A DNA stretch of 64,000 nt from assembly GCA_023512835.1 (NCBI GenBank), contig CM042084.1:49957609-50021608 (forward strand), given 5' to 3'. The notes under the pieces are model-generated. The model made no database searches and had not been told where the DNA came from. It was given only the letters and a program-made list of their open reading frames with translations. This stretch comes from Taxillus chinensis. Lineage: Eukaryota > Streptophyta > Magnoliopsida > Santalales > Loranthaceae. Below, piece by piece: positions 1 to 11,030 of the stretch. The position numbers and the translations under genes were made by a program. Positions within the stretch are counted from its first letter, which is position 1; each line of letters opens with the position of its first letter.

Positions 1-340
1 CTTAGGAAAATAAAAATAATAGACCTTTAGGTCACATGCACATTTAACATCACCTTTAGGCTAATTAACTTTAGGTCAGATGATTAAAACAAGTTAGAAA
101 CTTCCAAATCCTAAGATAGGTACGGAAAGGGCGTCGTGGGGGTATTAGTCCTTCCCCACACGTAATCAACTCCCGAGTCCATCCCCAGCGGCATAGATTA
201 AGTTTTCATTTAGGTGCCCAACTGCACCCCAAAAACGGTTGGTGGCGACTCCGTATTTTTCACCATTCGGATGGAGATTGGGGGGGAGCCGCACCCCAAA
301 AGCGGTTTCCCTCCCGGACGAAATCCGGTGATGACAGCAT
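1..340 (+). mobile_element. Tat-type Ty3/gypsy LTR end and leader fragment
   Basis: Non-coding. Seen: CTTCCCCACACG then ACTCCCGAGTCC near 150-180, TTGGTGGCGACTCCG near 238-253, and GCACCCCAAAAGCGG near 290-306. This series (CTTCCCC, ACTCCCGA, GGTGGCGACTCC, GCACCCC) is typical of the LTR end and 5' leader of plant Tat-lineage elements (Ogre/Retand-like), where GGCGACTCC belongs to the primer site. That is family knowledge; the element itself lies outside the window. The fragment stops abruptly near 340, where RNase H sequence of Copia-1 on the opposite strand begins, so this is a rearrangement or insertion breakpoint. Confidence 0.45.
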
Positions 341-341
341 C

Positions 342-3300
342 CAGAGTAGCTGTGCGCAGCAACTCCAGCAGCTATATATTCCGCTTCAGCAGTAGAGGTT
401 GATACAGAATCTTGCTTCTTACTGAACCATGAAATTAATCTATTTCCAAGAAACTGACACGTACCACTTGTGCTTTTCCTGTCGATGCGACACCCAGCAA
501 AGTCAGCATCAGATTATCCGGATAAGGTGAAGTTGTACTCCTTTGGGTACCAGAGTCCCAAATTCATCATTCCCTTGAGATGCCTTAATATCCGTTTAAC
601 ATGAAGCATATGTGACTCCTTGGGATTCGCCTGATATTGTGCACAGATGCAAGTTGCAAACATAATGTCTGGGCGACTTGCTGTAAGATACAGCAAGGAT
701 CCTATCATCCCTCTGTAGTCAGTCACATTTATTGATATGCCGTCCACATCAGGATCTAACTTGGCACTGACAGGCATGGGAGTTTTGACGGGAGATGAAC
801 CTTCCATACCAAACTTCTTAATAAGATCGCGAGTTTACTTAGCTTGATTAATGAAGATTCCTTCCTTCAATTGTTTAACTTCTATTCCAAGGAAGTAGGA
901 CAGTTCTCCCATTATGCTCATCTCAAACTTGCCTGTCATCAACTTTGCAAACTCTTCACAAAGCTTCGGATTTGTTGATCCAAAAATGATATCATCCACA
1001 TATATCTGTACGACTAGAGAGTGTCCTTTCTCATTTCGTAGAAATAAGGTGGTGTCTATCTTCCCTTTTTGGAAGTTGTGAGCAAGTAGGAATTCTGACA
1101 GTGTGTCGTACCAGGCTCTTGGAGCTTGCTTCAAACCATATAAAGCTTTCGAAGCTTGTAGACTAGATGTCCTGCCTTAGGTTCAATGAAACCGGGAGGT
1201 TGTTCAACGTACATCTCCTCTTGAAGATCTCCATTCAGGAATGCGCTCTTGACTTCCATTTGATAAACTATGAAGTTTTCATATAAAGCATACGCCAGAA
1301 ACATTCGGATTGCCTCAAGTCTTGCTATTGGAGCAAAGGTCTCATCATAGTCTATTCCTTCTTCTTGACGATATCCTTTGGCTACCAGTCTGGCTTTGTT
1401 CCGGATTACTATTCCATCCATATCAAGCTTGTTCCGGAACACCCATTTAACTCCTATGACTTGCTGAGACTTAGGCCTTGGTACTAAAGTCCACACATTA
1501 TTTCTCTTAAATTGATTCAGCTCTTCTTGCATGGCTTCTATCCAATTAGAATCCTGAAGAGCTTCATCTACCACCTTTGGTTCTATTTAAGATAGAAAAC
1601 ACGAGTAAAGACACATGTTGAAGGTGGCTGCTCTTGTTCTTACACCAGCAGTAGGATCACCAATCACTTGATCTAAGGGATGGTTTTGGGTCCATCTGTA
1701 ATTCTGTGCATGTGATGGTTGATCTTGAATAATTTGAAGCTCTGCCAGATTAGGTGGTTCAGGTATATCTGCTGGTTGAGCTTCTTCCGGACCAGATGTT
1801 TCCGTATTAGAAGGTACGGTAGAACTAGGTGGTTCTTCAACACTATTTCTTTCAGTGTTAACTGGTCCGGACGGGCTTGAAGGTGCTCCGGAATTTTGGG
1901 TATCCGAAGAAGTATGTCCGGAGCTTAATGGTAGTCCTGAGTCCGAATCATCCATAGCATCATCCATATAACTTCTTTGTGCCTCGCTGATGCCACGTTG
2001 TTGGTCAGAATGTGTAACAGGAACATTCATAAACTTCGAATAGTCGATGTTGCTGTCCGGGACCCGTACATTAGAACTTGAAGAAGCAACTTTTGACCAA
2101 TCAAGATTAGTTTCATCAAAGGTCACATGGATAGATTCTTCAACTTTAAAAAGTTTTCTATTAAAGACCCGATAAGCCTTGCTACGTAATGAGTACCCGA
2201 CAAAAATCCCATCATCAGATTTTGGTTCAAATTTATTCCGGGTTTCTTTGCCATTTATCAATATATAGCAAGTACACCCAAAAGCTCTGAAATGTGAAAT
2301 TGAAGGCTTTCATCCTCTCCACATCTCATAGGGTGTTTTCATGGTAGATTTATTTATTAGAGTTCTGTTCTGAACATAGCAGGCAGTGGACACAACTTTA
2401 GCCCATAAACTGAGAGGAAGCGTTTCCCCTGCTAACATAAATCTGCTAGCCTCGACTAAAGTACGATTCTTGCGCTCAGCTACCCCATTTTGTTATGGAG
2501 TTCTGGGCGCAGAGAAGTCGTGCTGAATGCCCTGTTCTGAATAATATGATCTCATTTCTGAAAAATCAAATTCTGTACACTCCTGATGCACTTTATACTC
2601 AGTCCTTGTGAGTTGCTTATCCAGTTGAAAAGATCTACAAGATGCTCAAAAGTTTGATCCTTTGATTTCAGGAACATTACCCATGTGTATCTGGTGAAAT
2701 CATCGATAACCACAAGGGTGTATCTCGCCTGACCAGCAAAGGAACAGAAATAGGACCGCAGAGGTCCATATGAAGAAGTTGTAGAGGAGCAGTTATTAAA
2801 TTAACTGATTTTCTCTTAAAGCTATGTTTGGTCTGTTTGCCAAGTTGGCATTCTCGACAGAGAGTGTCTCTGGAGTATTTGAGTTTAGGTAGACTAGTGA
2901 CAAGATCAAGTGATGCTAACTTAGACAATGTCTTAAAGTTTAAATGTGCGCATCGCTTGTGCCATAACCAACTATCTTCATCTGAAGCTTTAGTGAGGAA
3001 GCATACAGGGTCCGAAGAATTATTTCTTAAGACCACTGAGTATATGTCCCCATCTCTTGATCCGGATAACTTAACATCTCCGGATAAGTTTTCCCTTACC
3101 GTACAGGTGTTGGACATAAAGGAAACAATAAATCCTTTGTCACATAAATTACTGACACTTAGCAAATTATGCTTCAAACCTTCGACTAGTGCAACTCTAG
3201 TGATTGATACATAGCCATTGGTTAAAGTGCCATACCCGACAGTTTTTCCTTTGCTGTTGTCGCCATATGAAACGGATGGACCTCGTTTTTCATTAACTTC

Positions 3301-3429
3301 TACAAGCAGAGTCTGATCACCCGTCATATGTCCGGAGCATCCACTATCGAGGATCCACTTGCTTTGATTCATCTTTAACTTCAAGTGATCCAGCAGTACA
3401 TTCCAGAGATGCTCCTGAAAAACAACAGT
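342..3429 (-). pseudogene. pol: Copia-1 pol remnant (protease, integrase, RT, RNase H)
   Basis: Translated pieces from right to left. 3384-2677: protease with DSGCSGHMTGD, then the GAG-pre-integrase zinc region ([25 protein letters not shown]) and the start of integrase ([11 protein letters not shown]). 2676-2262: integrase core, broken by frameshifts. 2261-1587: integrase C-terminal region ([17 protein letters not shown]). 1574-1131: RT start ([24 protein letters not shown]). 1134-835: RT core with the catalytic YVDDI. 807-514: connection and early RNase H. RNase H continues broken to about 342. In Copia-2 the same region is mostly one frame, so Copia-1 is older or more damaged. It cannot yield a full polyprotein as read. 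Confidence 0.85.
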
Positions 3430-5678
3430 TTACACTTTTGGTGCCCAAACTTGTTTCGGGCGGTTAGAAAGAACAGCAGTAATGTCAACAATTCCGGATT
3501 TGACTTTGCTAGGACTTTTAGCTCTCCAAGTTGACTTTAATTTGTTAGTTTCAGCTGCTTCTTTTATTTGGGTTATCTTGGGAGAGATACTCCTTTGAGG
3601 TTTAGATTTTGTTTTGCTCGAAGAACCCTTTTTATTGAATTGATCTTTATTGGTACGAATTTGATTACAAAGCCAGTTATCAGATAAACTCCAACATTCG
3701 TAGTGATAATGACCTATTTCCCTATAGATGGAATAGACACTATAATGCGGAGTACAAACAGGGGATACATGTCTCTTAGATTTTACAGACTTTATACTCT
3801 GTTCCCTGTGGCCTAATCCATTGCGTTTGGGTGACACGCTCTTGGCCCTAGATGTGTCAGCCTTAGCCTTTCCTTTCTTTTTGGGTGCTACAGTTTTGGC
3901 TTTAACTGCAGCAGCCTTCCCTTCATCATTAGTTACGGGTGCTACTGCTTCGGGAAGTGCAGTAACAGCCTCGACTCCACAGTCATAAACTATGGTGCCA
4001 CCTGAAATGAAACCATCCAACGGTTTAGACGTACTAACAGGATATAAGTTGGTTAGTTTTGGAGTGAAATCTGGAGGACACTCAGTAGCTTGAGCATTAG
4101 AGGTTGATGATTTGGAGCCTAGGCCAGGTTTGACTTGAATATTATCTGGATCAGTCCTAAATGAAGAGGCTATTTCCCCGGATTTAAGCCACTTACGGTT
4201 TATTTTCTTTTCCTGTTCAAGTTCATTCTCGAGTCTTTTTACAATAACTTTTAGGCCTGAGAGATTGATATTTAGCAGATGATTTTCAGCCCTTAGATCA
4301 TGATACCAAGCTTCTTTTCCTCTGAAGTCAGCTATGTCTTTTTCAAGTCTAGTAATAGTAAATTCAAGACGTTTATTCTGACTTTCCATATCTTTGTACA
4401 TTTGAGTAATTATTAGTCTCTCATTCTTTTCATGATCACGTTCAGTAATAAGAGATTCTATTTTACTCATGAGTTCAGAGATAGAAGGTACCTCAGTATT
4501 TGCCATGAGGCAGACGTTCGGCTTAGAAGTTGGCTCATCATCCGAGGATTCCTCCTCTTCTTCCGAGCCACTGATGTACTTTGTCACTAACGCCTTCCTC
4601 TTGTTCTTGCTGTTGTTTGAGGTGGTACGTCGAGGAGTAACCTTGTCACTTTTCTCTGCCGTCTTAGTTTTTGATCTGCATTCCTTGGCCCAGTGACCGG
4701 GTTTCCCACAATTAAAGCATTCTTGGGAGCTCGACTCCGATCATTCCTTCCTTCTAGATGATGAGGAGCCTCTTCTAAATCCTTTTCTACTTTTTTGAAG
4801 GAATCATTCAAAGGATTTAACAAGAAGAACTATTTCCTCTTCTACGTCTGAGTCAGAATTCTCTGACTCATCCATATCATCCTCTTGATGATTACTGGTG
4901 CATTCCGTAGCTTTGAGAGCTACCCCTTTTTCTTTCCGAGCTATTTTCTCATCACGGTCAGTGTATCTGAATTTGACCTCATGAGTCCGAAGCTCTTCGT
5001 ATATTTCTTCAATGGCAGTAAATGGCCAGTTTTTGTCAGCTTGCATCTGGAGCTGCTTAGAGTAGTAGCGATCCGGCAAGGATCGAAAGAACTTGTCATT
5101 GATTTGAGACTCGAGTGTAGTGTTCATCGACGTTTTTAGCTCTAGAATGAGCTTGCCGAATCTCCGATAGATACTCTCAAGGGATTCGCCAGGTTTGTGA
5201 TTGAAACTCTCAAAGTTCTGTCTGAGAGCACATATCACGTTTTGCATCTAGGACTGACTTCCCTCATAGAGGATTGTCAGTTTATCCCAGACAGCTTTTG
5301 CTGACATGCAGCCCTGGATGTCCGTGAAAGCCTCGAAATCCAAAGACGATGTAACATAAGCCAAAGCCTTTTCGCTAGCGCACTGCCATGCTCTTTCATC
5401 GTTGGTAAGTTCGGCATTCGTCTTTGGCCTTCTAACTCCATGTTCTCCGATAGTCATCGGAATTGGAATCTCCTGATGAAGACAGGGCCACATGAGATGA
5501 TCATGGCATACCATAAACATCTTCATGGGAGCTTTCCACTGGGAGAAAAGCTCAGGTGTGAGGCAGCAGCAGGTTGAGGTGGGTCGACGTTTTCACTACT
5601 GCTTCGATTCGGGATGGGCTCTTGTGCACCTCCGGAGTTAAGGCGAGTGTTGAATAGCATACTGCTTTCTTCGGCCAT
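3430..5678 (-). pseudogene. gag: Copia-1 gag remnant
   Basis: Start taken at the ATG ending at 5678 (MAEESSMLFNTRLNSGG), the same start as in Copia-2. Pieces: 5526-5248 and 5247-4804 are the UBN2-like capsid region (WDKLTILYEG, QNFESFNHKPGESLESIYRR), split by one TAG. 4823-4587 covers the first CCHC knuckle. 4587-3430 is a long C-terminal half with an acidic patch (GSEEEEESSDDEP), coiled-coil stretches around 4470-4200, and a second knuckle. In that second knuckle the first two cysteines have become tyrosine (SVYSIYREIGHYHYEC), so it is probably dead. The frame ends with TAA at 3430-3432; pol continues in the same frame beyond it. Confidence 0.85.
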
Positions 5679-5724
5679 TGCTGAGAGTGAAAGAGTGGGA
5701 TCTCTACTTAGAACAAATAGAACT

Positions 5725-5736
5725 GCTTTGATACCA
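5725..5736 (-). other. Copia-1 primer binding site (initiator tRNA-Met)
   Basis: On the minus strand the site reads TGGTATCAAAGC, one base from TGGTATCAGAGC, the usual complement of the initiator tRNA-Met 3' end. It lies two bases inside the LTR edge (TG of the LTR at 5739 on the plus strand). This fixes the orientation of the element and the inner LTR edge. Confidence 0.85.
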
Positions 5737-5738
5737 TT

Positions 5739-6925
5739 TGATGGTCCCTTGGAGCCTAGAGGGGGGTGAATAGGCTCTTATTGAAACTCCTTCTATTCTC
5801 TTATGACACAACACCTATCTAGTTAAGTGATAGAATCACTGCGGAAGATAACCAGATAGTGGAAGTTTTTGTATTATTATCAAAGATAAATACAACAAAA
5901 TGGAAGCAAGACTCTTTTTCACTCTGTTTACAAAAGGATTCACACACTAGCCTATATTATCTCTTTGAACTCTTGTGCATACACAGGGTTGATTCCAGCT
6001 CGCTCGCGCACACTTTTCAAATGTACAAGTATGAATATTTATACAAACATTCCTAAGAGACAACCTTGGAACTTGTAGTTCGGGAATGCGTTCAGCACTA
6101 ACTATTCCTCGGTAATCTCTCTGCCTTGTCTACTGTGGTTTGTGGAGCTCAAGATCTTAGGTTTGAAGAGTATAAGTGCCTTTGTAAGTTCCCAAGTATA
6201 ATTAAAGTTGTGTCCACATATCTGGGTGACCCACGTGTAAGATTCTTCAGGTTCTCAACGAGTTTGTCTTACATCGGGACACCACGAGCTGATAACTTTA
6301 AATGCGGTAAGTTGAAGTAGCATCTTCATGGTCCAGTGTAATTTTCCTTACTCCGTTGCTAATGAAGCTCGGAACCTTACTCCGTGTCAGTGGTTGCTTA
6401 CTCCGTATCTATTTGGTACTGGAATCCTTAGTCCGTGTTAGCGCTTCCTTACTCCGTGTGAATGAGAAGGTCGGAGTGCTTATTCCGTATCAGCGCTTCC
6501 TTACTCCGCATGTAAGTTCCTTACTCCGTGCGAGTCTAAAGGATCGGATGGCTTACTCCGTACTAGTATATCCTTACTCCGCATGAGTGAGTGGTCCGGA
6601 TTCCTTACTCCGCATCTGGTTTCCTTACTCCGTGTGAATAAAGACTCTGGTCCTTATTCCGCATCAGTACTTCCTTACTCCGTATGTATGAATGGTCCGG
6701 ATTCCTTACTCCGCATCTTTTACGTTCCTTAGTCCGCACAAATGTTTCTTATTCTGTATGTATAGGGGACTTGGTTATCTACCAAGTGTTTGACGACACT
6801 CACTCTCGTCCGGATCAGGATTATATATCCTGTCCTTAGCTTTGCTCTTACAAGTGTACTCCAGATTAATAACAAATCTTCTGCAATGATTAAAGACAAA
6901 ACACAAAAGCTTAGCTTTGCTCTTG
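5739..6925 (-). repeat. Copia-1 LTR (5' LTR of a minus-strand element)
   Basis: Starts TGATGGTCCCTTGGAGCC next to the primer site and then a G run (AGAGGGGGGTGAATAGGCTC). The same opening (TGTTGGTCCC, then a G run) is seen at 46502 and 55388. The middle, around 6215-6310, aligns with 55905-56000 (shared GTTTGTCTTACATCGGGAC). 6330-6780 is a degenerate short-repeat array. The outer end is uncertain; I place it before about 6925, where gypsy 3' UTR sequence (GGTGTATTTGTATT) starts. No second LTR of this element is in the window. Confidence 0.7.
6330..6780. repeat. Degenerate CTTACTCCGC/T short-repeat array in a copia LTR
   Basis: More than fifteen copies of TCCTTACTCCG(C/T) separated by 8-25 variable bases, for example AATGGTCCGGATTCC or CATCAGCGC. 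The same array type occurs in the Copia-2 LTR at ~57825-58060. It lies in the outer half of the LTR, that is in U3 as read on the element's strand. Function unknown; such arrays in U3 may carry protein-binding sites (inference). Confidence 0.8.
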
Positions 6926-7138
6926 TGGTTCATGCCTTGGTGTATTTGTATTTCTACTTATAAACTGGTATTTTTATTGAGATGTGTTTTGAGATTGCAA
7001 AATGTGTTTGAGATGTCCTATTATGTTGTGTGATCCATCTGGCCGTTGTGGCTCGCTGTCTTGCAAATAGGCCGCATGTGTTTGTTTTCCTTGCATGTTG
7101 TTTCTTTTCGAGGACGAAAAGTCTTAAGGGGGAGAGGA
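6926..7138 (+). mobile_element. Gypsy G 3' UTR and polypurine tract
   Basis: Non-coding. It matches the 3' UTRs of C (44760-45081) and B: GGTGTATTTGTATT, GAGATGTGTTTTGAGAT, then TTTCTTTTCGAGGACGAAAA and the purine tract AAGGGGGAGAGGA at 7126-7138 directly before the LTR. All upstream coding parts of G are missing, so only the 3' end of this element is present. Confidence 0.8.
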
Positions 7139-7491
7139 TTTAATAACCCGTGTTTTGGGTAGAACAAGCTGGAACGAAGATGAACAATACCCTAGGCGAA
7201 CGCTTGGGTCGAAAGGTGGAAGACCCGAAGATTTAGGTTATAGGGTTGAAGACCGAGGGTCGAAGTTCGAAGGTTTGAGGGTCGAAAGTTAGATCTTCGA
7301 GACAGATCTTCGAGGCCGCGTTTCCAGCGAGTCTTCGAGGGAGTGTTTCTACGAGTCTTCGTGGCTTGGTTGTTAGAGAGTGTAATGAGCTCAAGTGGGA
7401 GCGTGTAGAGGCTGCGTGTGACAATGACCATGTTCGGATTGTGGGTATTTTATCCTATGTGGAAGCGGAGTGGTTAGTTCATGTTTTATTT

Positions 7492-7678
7492 TTCAAAACT
7501 ACGTCGTTTTGATGGTGTGTTTTATTTATCAAAACTACATCGTTTTGATGGTGTGTTTCATTTATCAAAACTACGTCGTTTTGATGGTGGGATTTCATTT
7601 ATCAAAACTACGTCGTTTTGATGGTGGGATTTCATTTATCAAAGCTATGCCATTTTGATAAGTGAGGTCTATATAAAG
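7492..7678 (+). promoter_or_regulatory. Five-copy palindrome array plus TATA box (LTR G promoter)
   Basis: The palindrome CAAAACTACGTCGTTTTG sits in a 36-37-bp tandem unit, with copies starting near 7492, 7528, 7564, 7601 and 7638. The second and fifth are degenerate. CTATATAAAG follows at 7669-7678 and TAGGGTTTTTG downstream, as in plant core promoters. The ACGT core is of the kind bound by plant bZIP proteins (family knowledge); binding here is inference. Other gypsy LTRs in the window carry one or two copies. Confidence 0.7.
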
Positions 7679-7726
7679 AGGAGCTCTCTTTATTTTAGGT
7701 TTAGGGTTTTTGTTGTCAGCCGTCGC

Positions 7727-7762
7727 AGAGAGAGAGAGAGAGAGGGAGATTGAGAGAGAGCT
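7727..7762. repeat. GA microsatellite in the transcribed LTR leader
   Basis: AGAGAGAGAGAGAGAGGGAG directly after GCCGTCGC. A GA (CT) run at the same place, about 50-70 bp downstream of the TATA box, occurs in the other gypsy LTRs. Confidence 0.9.
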
Positions 7763-8312
7763 CCAGTTCGTGGCTGTCGTTGTCATTCCCGTGGTTGAAC
7801 GGCGTTAGGCGTGGAGGCAAGAGCGTGGAGGATCTTTGAGGTAGGGGTTCTGTCTTTCCTGGTCTGTTCTGGGGTTAGGCCCTGTGGATATTTTGTAAAG
7901 CTTCTATCATTAATGCTATAATACTTATATGTAAATTCATATAGGTGTGATCTCCTATATGAATGTTGGCCTTCAATGGCATTTTGGTGTGATTCTGTTG
8001 TTGGGTGGGCAGTGCATGTTAAATGTTCGATAAAATGCCTGTGTGAATATGTTTGTATGAATATGCCCAGTATGTGTTTGATAATATGCAGTACGGCTAG
8101 AATTGTGAGTTGGTAAAGGTGTGCATGCCAAGTGTTTGAAATTATGCCTGTGAGGCTGTACATATTATGTGTGAGATTATATCTTTGTGGCTGGGTTTGT
8201 GAGCCTATGAATATATGCATGCTAAGTGTTTGATGTTATTCCTGGGTGACTAAGCATACTAAGTGTTTGATGTTATGCCTGTATGGCCATGTGTGTTGCG
8301 TGTTTACTTGTA

Positions 8313-8490
8313 CACCCGGTGGCTGTGGAAGCCCGGGACTGTTTTGTGGAACCCGGTGGCTGTGGAAGCCCGGGACTGTTTTGTGGAACCCGGTGGCTAT
8401 GGAAGCCCGGGATTGTTTTGTGGAACCCGGTGGCTGTGGAAGCCCGGGATTGTTTTGTGAAACCCGGTGGCTGTGGAAGCCCGGGACTGC
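8313..8490 (+). repeat. 37-bp minisatellite, five copies
   Basis: The unit starts AACCCGGTGGCTGTGGAAGC and continues with CCGGGACTGTTTTGTGG. It is not a multiple of three bases, so open frames across it are accidental. The same unit occurs in LTRs E at 25125-25380 and 26940-27113. In LTRs B and 56011 this slot holds a 27-bp unit, and in LTR C a 40-bp unit. Confidence 0.9.
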
Positions 8491-8983
8491 TCATGTGTTA
8501 GCTTGTGTGGCTGTTTGAAATATTTGTTTTTGCTGATGGCTTACCGTTATATTGGTTAAAATAATTGTATCACGACACTGCACTTGTACACATGGCATGT
8601 AGATGCTAGGAGCATGGGATGGGTTGGGGAGACATGATCCCTACCGAGCTGTGGTTGCTCACCCCTCCTACTGTGTTTGTTTTCTTCACAGGGACCTACA
8701 GGCGTTAGGTGGGAACACCAAGGTGGAAGACTTTCTGCCTTGTGGCTTTACTCCTTTTGTTATTTGAGTGTCTTGTCAAATGTTATGTTCAGACTATTGT
8801 AACTCCAATTGGAGATGATGTAATGGATTTTGGAACTTAATAAAGATAAGTGGTTCGCCTTTTTGCTATTTATTGTGGATTATTATGAATGTGTTAGATT
8901 TTGTACATCTATCCCTTGCCCACCGGGTGGGTAAAGGGGAGTCACGAACCGGTTTCCTCGGGTTGGAAATCCGGGGCGTGACA

Positions 8984-9802
8984 TTTTCGCTACCTACTCA
9001 GTGCATCTGCAACTACATTCCCCTTCCCAGGCGTATAGGAGAGTGTAAAATCAAACATTTACAGGTACTCTACCCATCTCCTCTGTCTCAAATTCAGGTC
9101 TCTCTGGGTGAAGATATACTGTAGGCTTTTATGGTCAGTGTATACCACAAATTTCTCCCCCAAAAGGTAATGTTGCCAAGACTTTAGGGCAAAAATAACT
9201 CCTGCTAACTCCAGGTCATGCGTTAGGTAATTCTGCTCATGGGGCTTCAGCTGTCGCGAGCCATATGCTCTGACTTTGTGTTCCTGCATCAGAACACACC
9301 CCAGTCCAACTCGAGATGCATCGCAATATACTTCGAATGGCAGTCCCTCCTGTGGTAGACTCAACACTGGTGCAGTAGTCAGTCAAGTCTTCAATTCCTC
9401 AAAAGCTTGTTGACACTTGTCCACCCACTCGAATTTGGCTCCTTTCCGTGTCAGAGCTGTCATCGGTGCTGCCAACCGAGAAAACCCTTCCACAAAACAC
9501 CGGTAATACCCCGCCTGACCCAAGAAGCTGCGTATCTCAAAAACGTTCGTGGGCCTCTTCCAAGATGATACCGACTCAATCTTGGTTGGGTCCACTCTAA
9601 CTCCTTCGGCGGATACCACATGTCCAAGAAAATGCACCTCTTGTATCCAGAAGTCACACTTGCTAAATTTAGCATACAATTGATGATCTCGTAGTGTCTG
9701 CAACACCACGGTCATGTGCACCTCATGCTGAGTTCATGTCTTAGAGTACACGAAAATATCGTCAATAAATACCACCACGAAGGAATCTAGGTATGGGGCG
9801 AA
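8984..9802 (-). pseudogene. pol: Gypsy A pol remnant, part 1 (RT end and RNase H)
   Basis: Minus-strand pieces 9721-9383 (RT thumb and connection: [36 protein letters not shown]) and 9367-9059 (RNase [42 protein letters not shown]), then a broken tether region to 8984. The remainder of the same gene is at 18724-19192; element B was inserted between them, just before the RT IDDI region. The 3' side is cut off by LTR G. No LTR can be assigned to A. Confidence 0.85.
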
Positions 9803-10312
9803 TGTCACGCCCCGGATTTCCAACCCGAGGAAACCGGTACGTGACTCCCCATTCACCCACACGGAGGGCAATGGGGTTGGATTATTGGATGCCACACAAG
9901 CAAGTCTAACAATTACAATAAATCAAATAAGCCACATCTTTATTTAATTCCAAATCAAAGGTTCACAAAACAACCAAGTCCCTGATTACGTTCAATCCCT
10001 TAGTACATTCCCCTCCCCGGGGTTACATAAATCATAAAAGTACGTTATGAAATGAACAATAAAGTGGAGAGGGTCTTCCACCTTGGTGTATCCACCTAAT
10101 GCCTGTAAGTCCCTGGAAAAACAAACAAACACAGTAGGAGGGGTGAGCAACCACAGCTCAGTAGGGATCATGTTTCCCCAACCCATCCCATGTTCCTAAC
10201 ATCTACATGCCATGTGTACAAGTGCAGTGTTGTGTTACAATAATTTCAACAAACATAATAAAAACCACATCAACAATTACAACCTTCCATCGCCAAGGCT
10301 AACACTTTATCC

Positions 10313-10443
10313 ACAAGTGATTTAACCGCCTCTTCAGGCCAAGTGATTTAACCGCCTCTTTAGGCCAAGTGATTTAACCGCCTCTTCAGGCCACTGGTTT
10401 TAACCGCCTCTCGGGCAAAGTAATTTAACCGCCTCTTCAGGCC
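10313..10443 (-). repeat. 27-bp minisatellite in LTR B
   Basis: About five units of AAGTGATTTAACCGCCTCTT followed by CAGGCC. The fourth and fifth diverge (CACTGGTTTTAACCGCC, AAAGTAATTTAACCGCC). The same array is at 17500-17627 in the right LTR and, inverted, at 57161-57294. Confidence 0.9.
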
Positions 10444-11030
10444 AGATCACCATGCACACAACTTACACCACAGTCACACAAACATAAAACCAAACACTTG
10501 GTGTGCACCCGTTCACAAGTGCACAAACCCAGCCATTCAGGCAACAACACACATCCATCATACATACATACACTAAACCACAAGTCCACCACCCGGACAT
10601 ATTACCAAACGCATAATGGGCATACACACACAGCTAAGTTTACACAGGCATTTCATCAAACATGTAGCAGCATGTCATACGGGCATTTTATCAAACACTT
10701 TTCATGCATCACCCAAACACCAGAAACACCAAAATCGCCATTGAAGGCCAACATTCATATAGAGGTCACACCTATATGAATTTACATATAAATAATATAA
10801 CAGTTATAACCCATATTCTGCCCTAGGACCCTAGGATAGAGGAGGATTTAGAAGAACGAATCCCTACCTTACAGAGATCTTCCTTGCCCCCCCTAAACGC
10901 CGTCCTCCCCACGCAAGATGCTCGGCAAAGCAACCAGCAACTCCCCTTCCTTTTCTCTCTAGCCCTCTCTCTCTCTCTCTACGACGGCCGCACTGAAGAG
11001 AACCCTAAACCTAAAACAGAGGGCTTTCCT

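Larger units (their letters stand above)
341..6925 (-). mobile_element. Copia-1: degenerate Sirevirus-like Ty1/copia element, 3' truncated
   Basis: Minus-strand element reading right to left: LTR (5739-~6925), primer site (5725-5736), gag (5678-3430), protease, integrase, RT and RNase H (3429-~342). It is lost at RNase H, so the 3' end and second LTR are missing. It is closely related along its length to Copia-2 at 46502-58219. The long gag with a C-terminal extension, the protease motif LDSGCSGHMTGD and the pol order INT-RT-RH point to the Sirevirus (SIRE/Maximus) lineage. The right end is approximate: gypsy 3' UTR similarity begins near 6930. Confidence 0.75.
7139..8983 (+). repeat. Gypsy G LTR
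   Basis: Begins TTTAATAACCCG directly after the purine tract, where other copies read TGTAATGACCCG, so the TG end is mutated. It ends GGAAATCCGGGGCGTGACA at 8983. In order: a U3 of short TCGAAG/TCTTCGAG-like repeats (7190-7370) unlike other copies; five palindrome copies (7492-7659); TATA at 7669-7678; TAGGTTTAGGG and a GA run (7727-7762); a block shared by all LTRs (ATGTAAATTCATATAGGTGTG near 7930); and a 37-bp minisatellite (8313-8490). Length about 1.85 kb. It may be the 3' LTR of a truncated element. Confidence 0.85.

Noticed and set aside
1..213. Possible intergenic host sequence at the left edge
   Set aside because: Motifs at 145-180 and 238-306 fit a Tat-type LTR and leader, so it is more likely transposon.
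3410..3432. GTAAAC...TTTTTCAG across the gag-pol border of Copia-1, resembling an intron
   Set aside because: About 22 bases is too short for a plant intron, and the 3' part is not kept as an acceptor in Copia-2 (TTGTCTTGCAG).
7190..7290. TTCGAAG-type motifs as heat-shock elements
   Set aside because: Spacing of GAA and TTC is one base, not the two-base spacing of the heat-shock consensus.
8246..8518. Several overlapping plus- and minus-strand ORFs of 60-90 codons rich in Gly, Pro and Trp
   Set aside because: They are translations of the 37-bp minisatellite, whose length is not a multiple of three, in an LTR. No start context or domain.
10313..10443. Direct repeats with regular spacing, possible CRISPR array
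   Set aside because: Units abut with little spacer and lie in the LTR of a plant retrotransposon; the same array occurs in both LTRs and in the solo LTR. Plant nuclear DNA, no cas genes.
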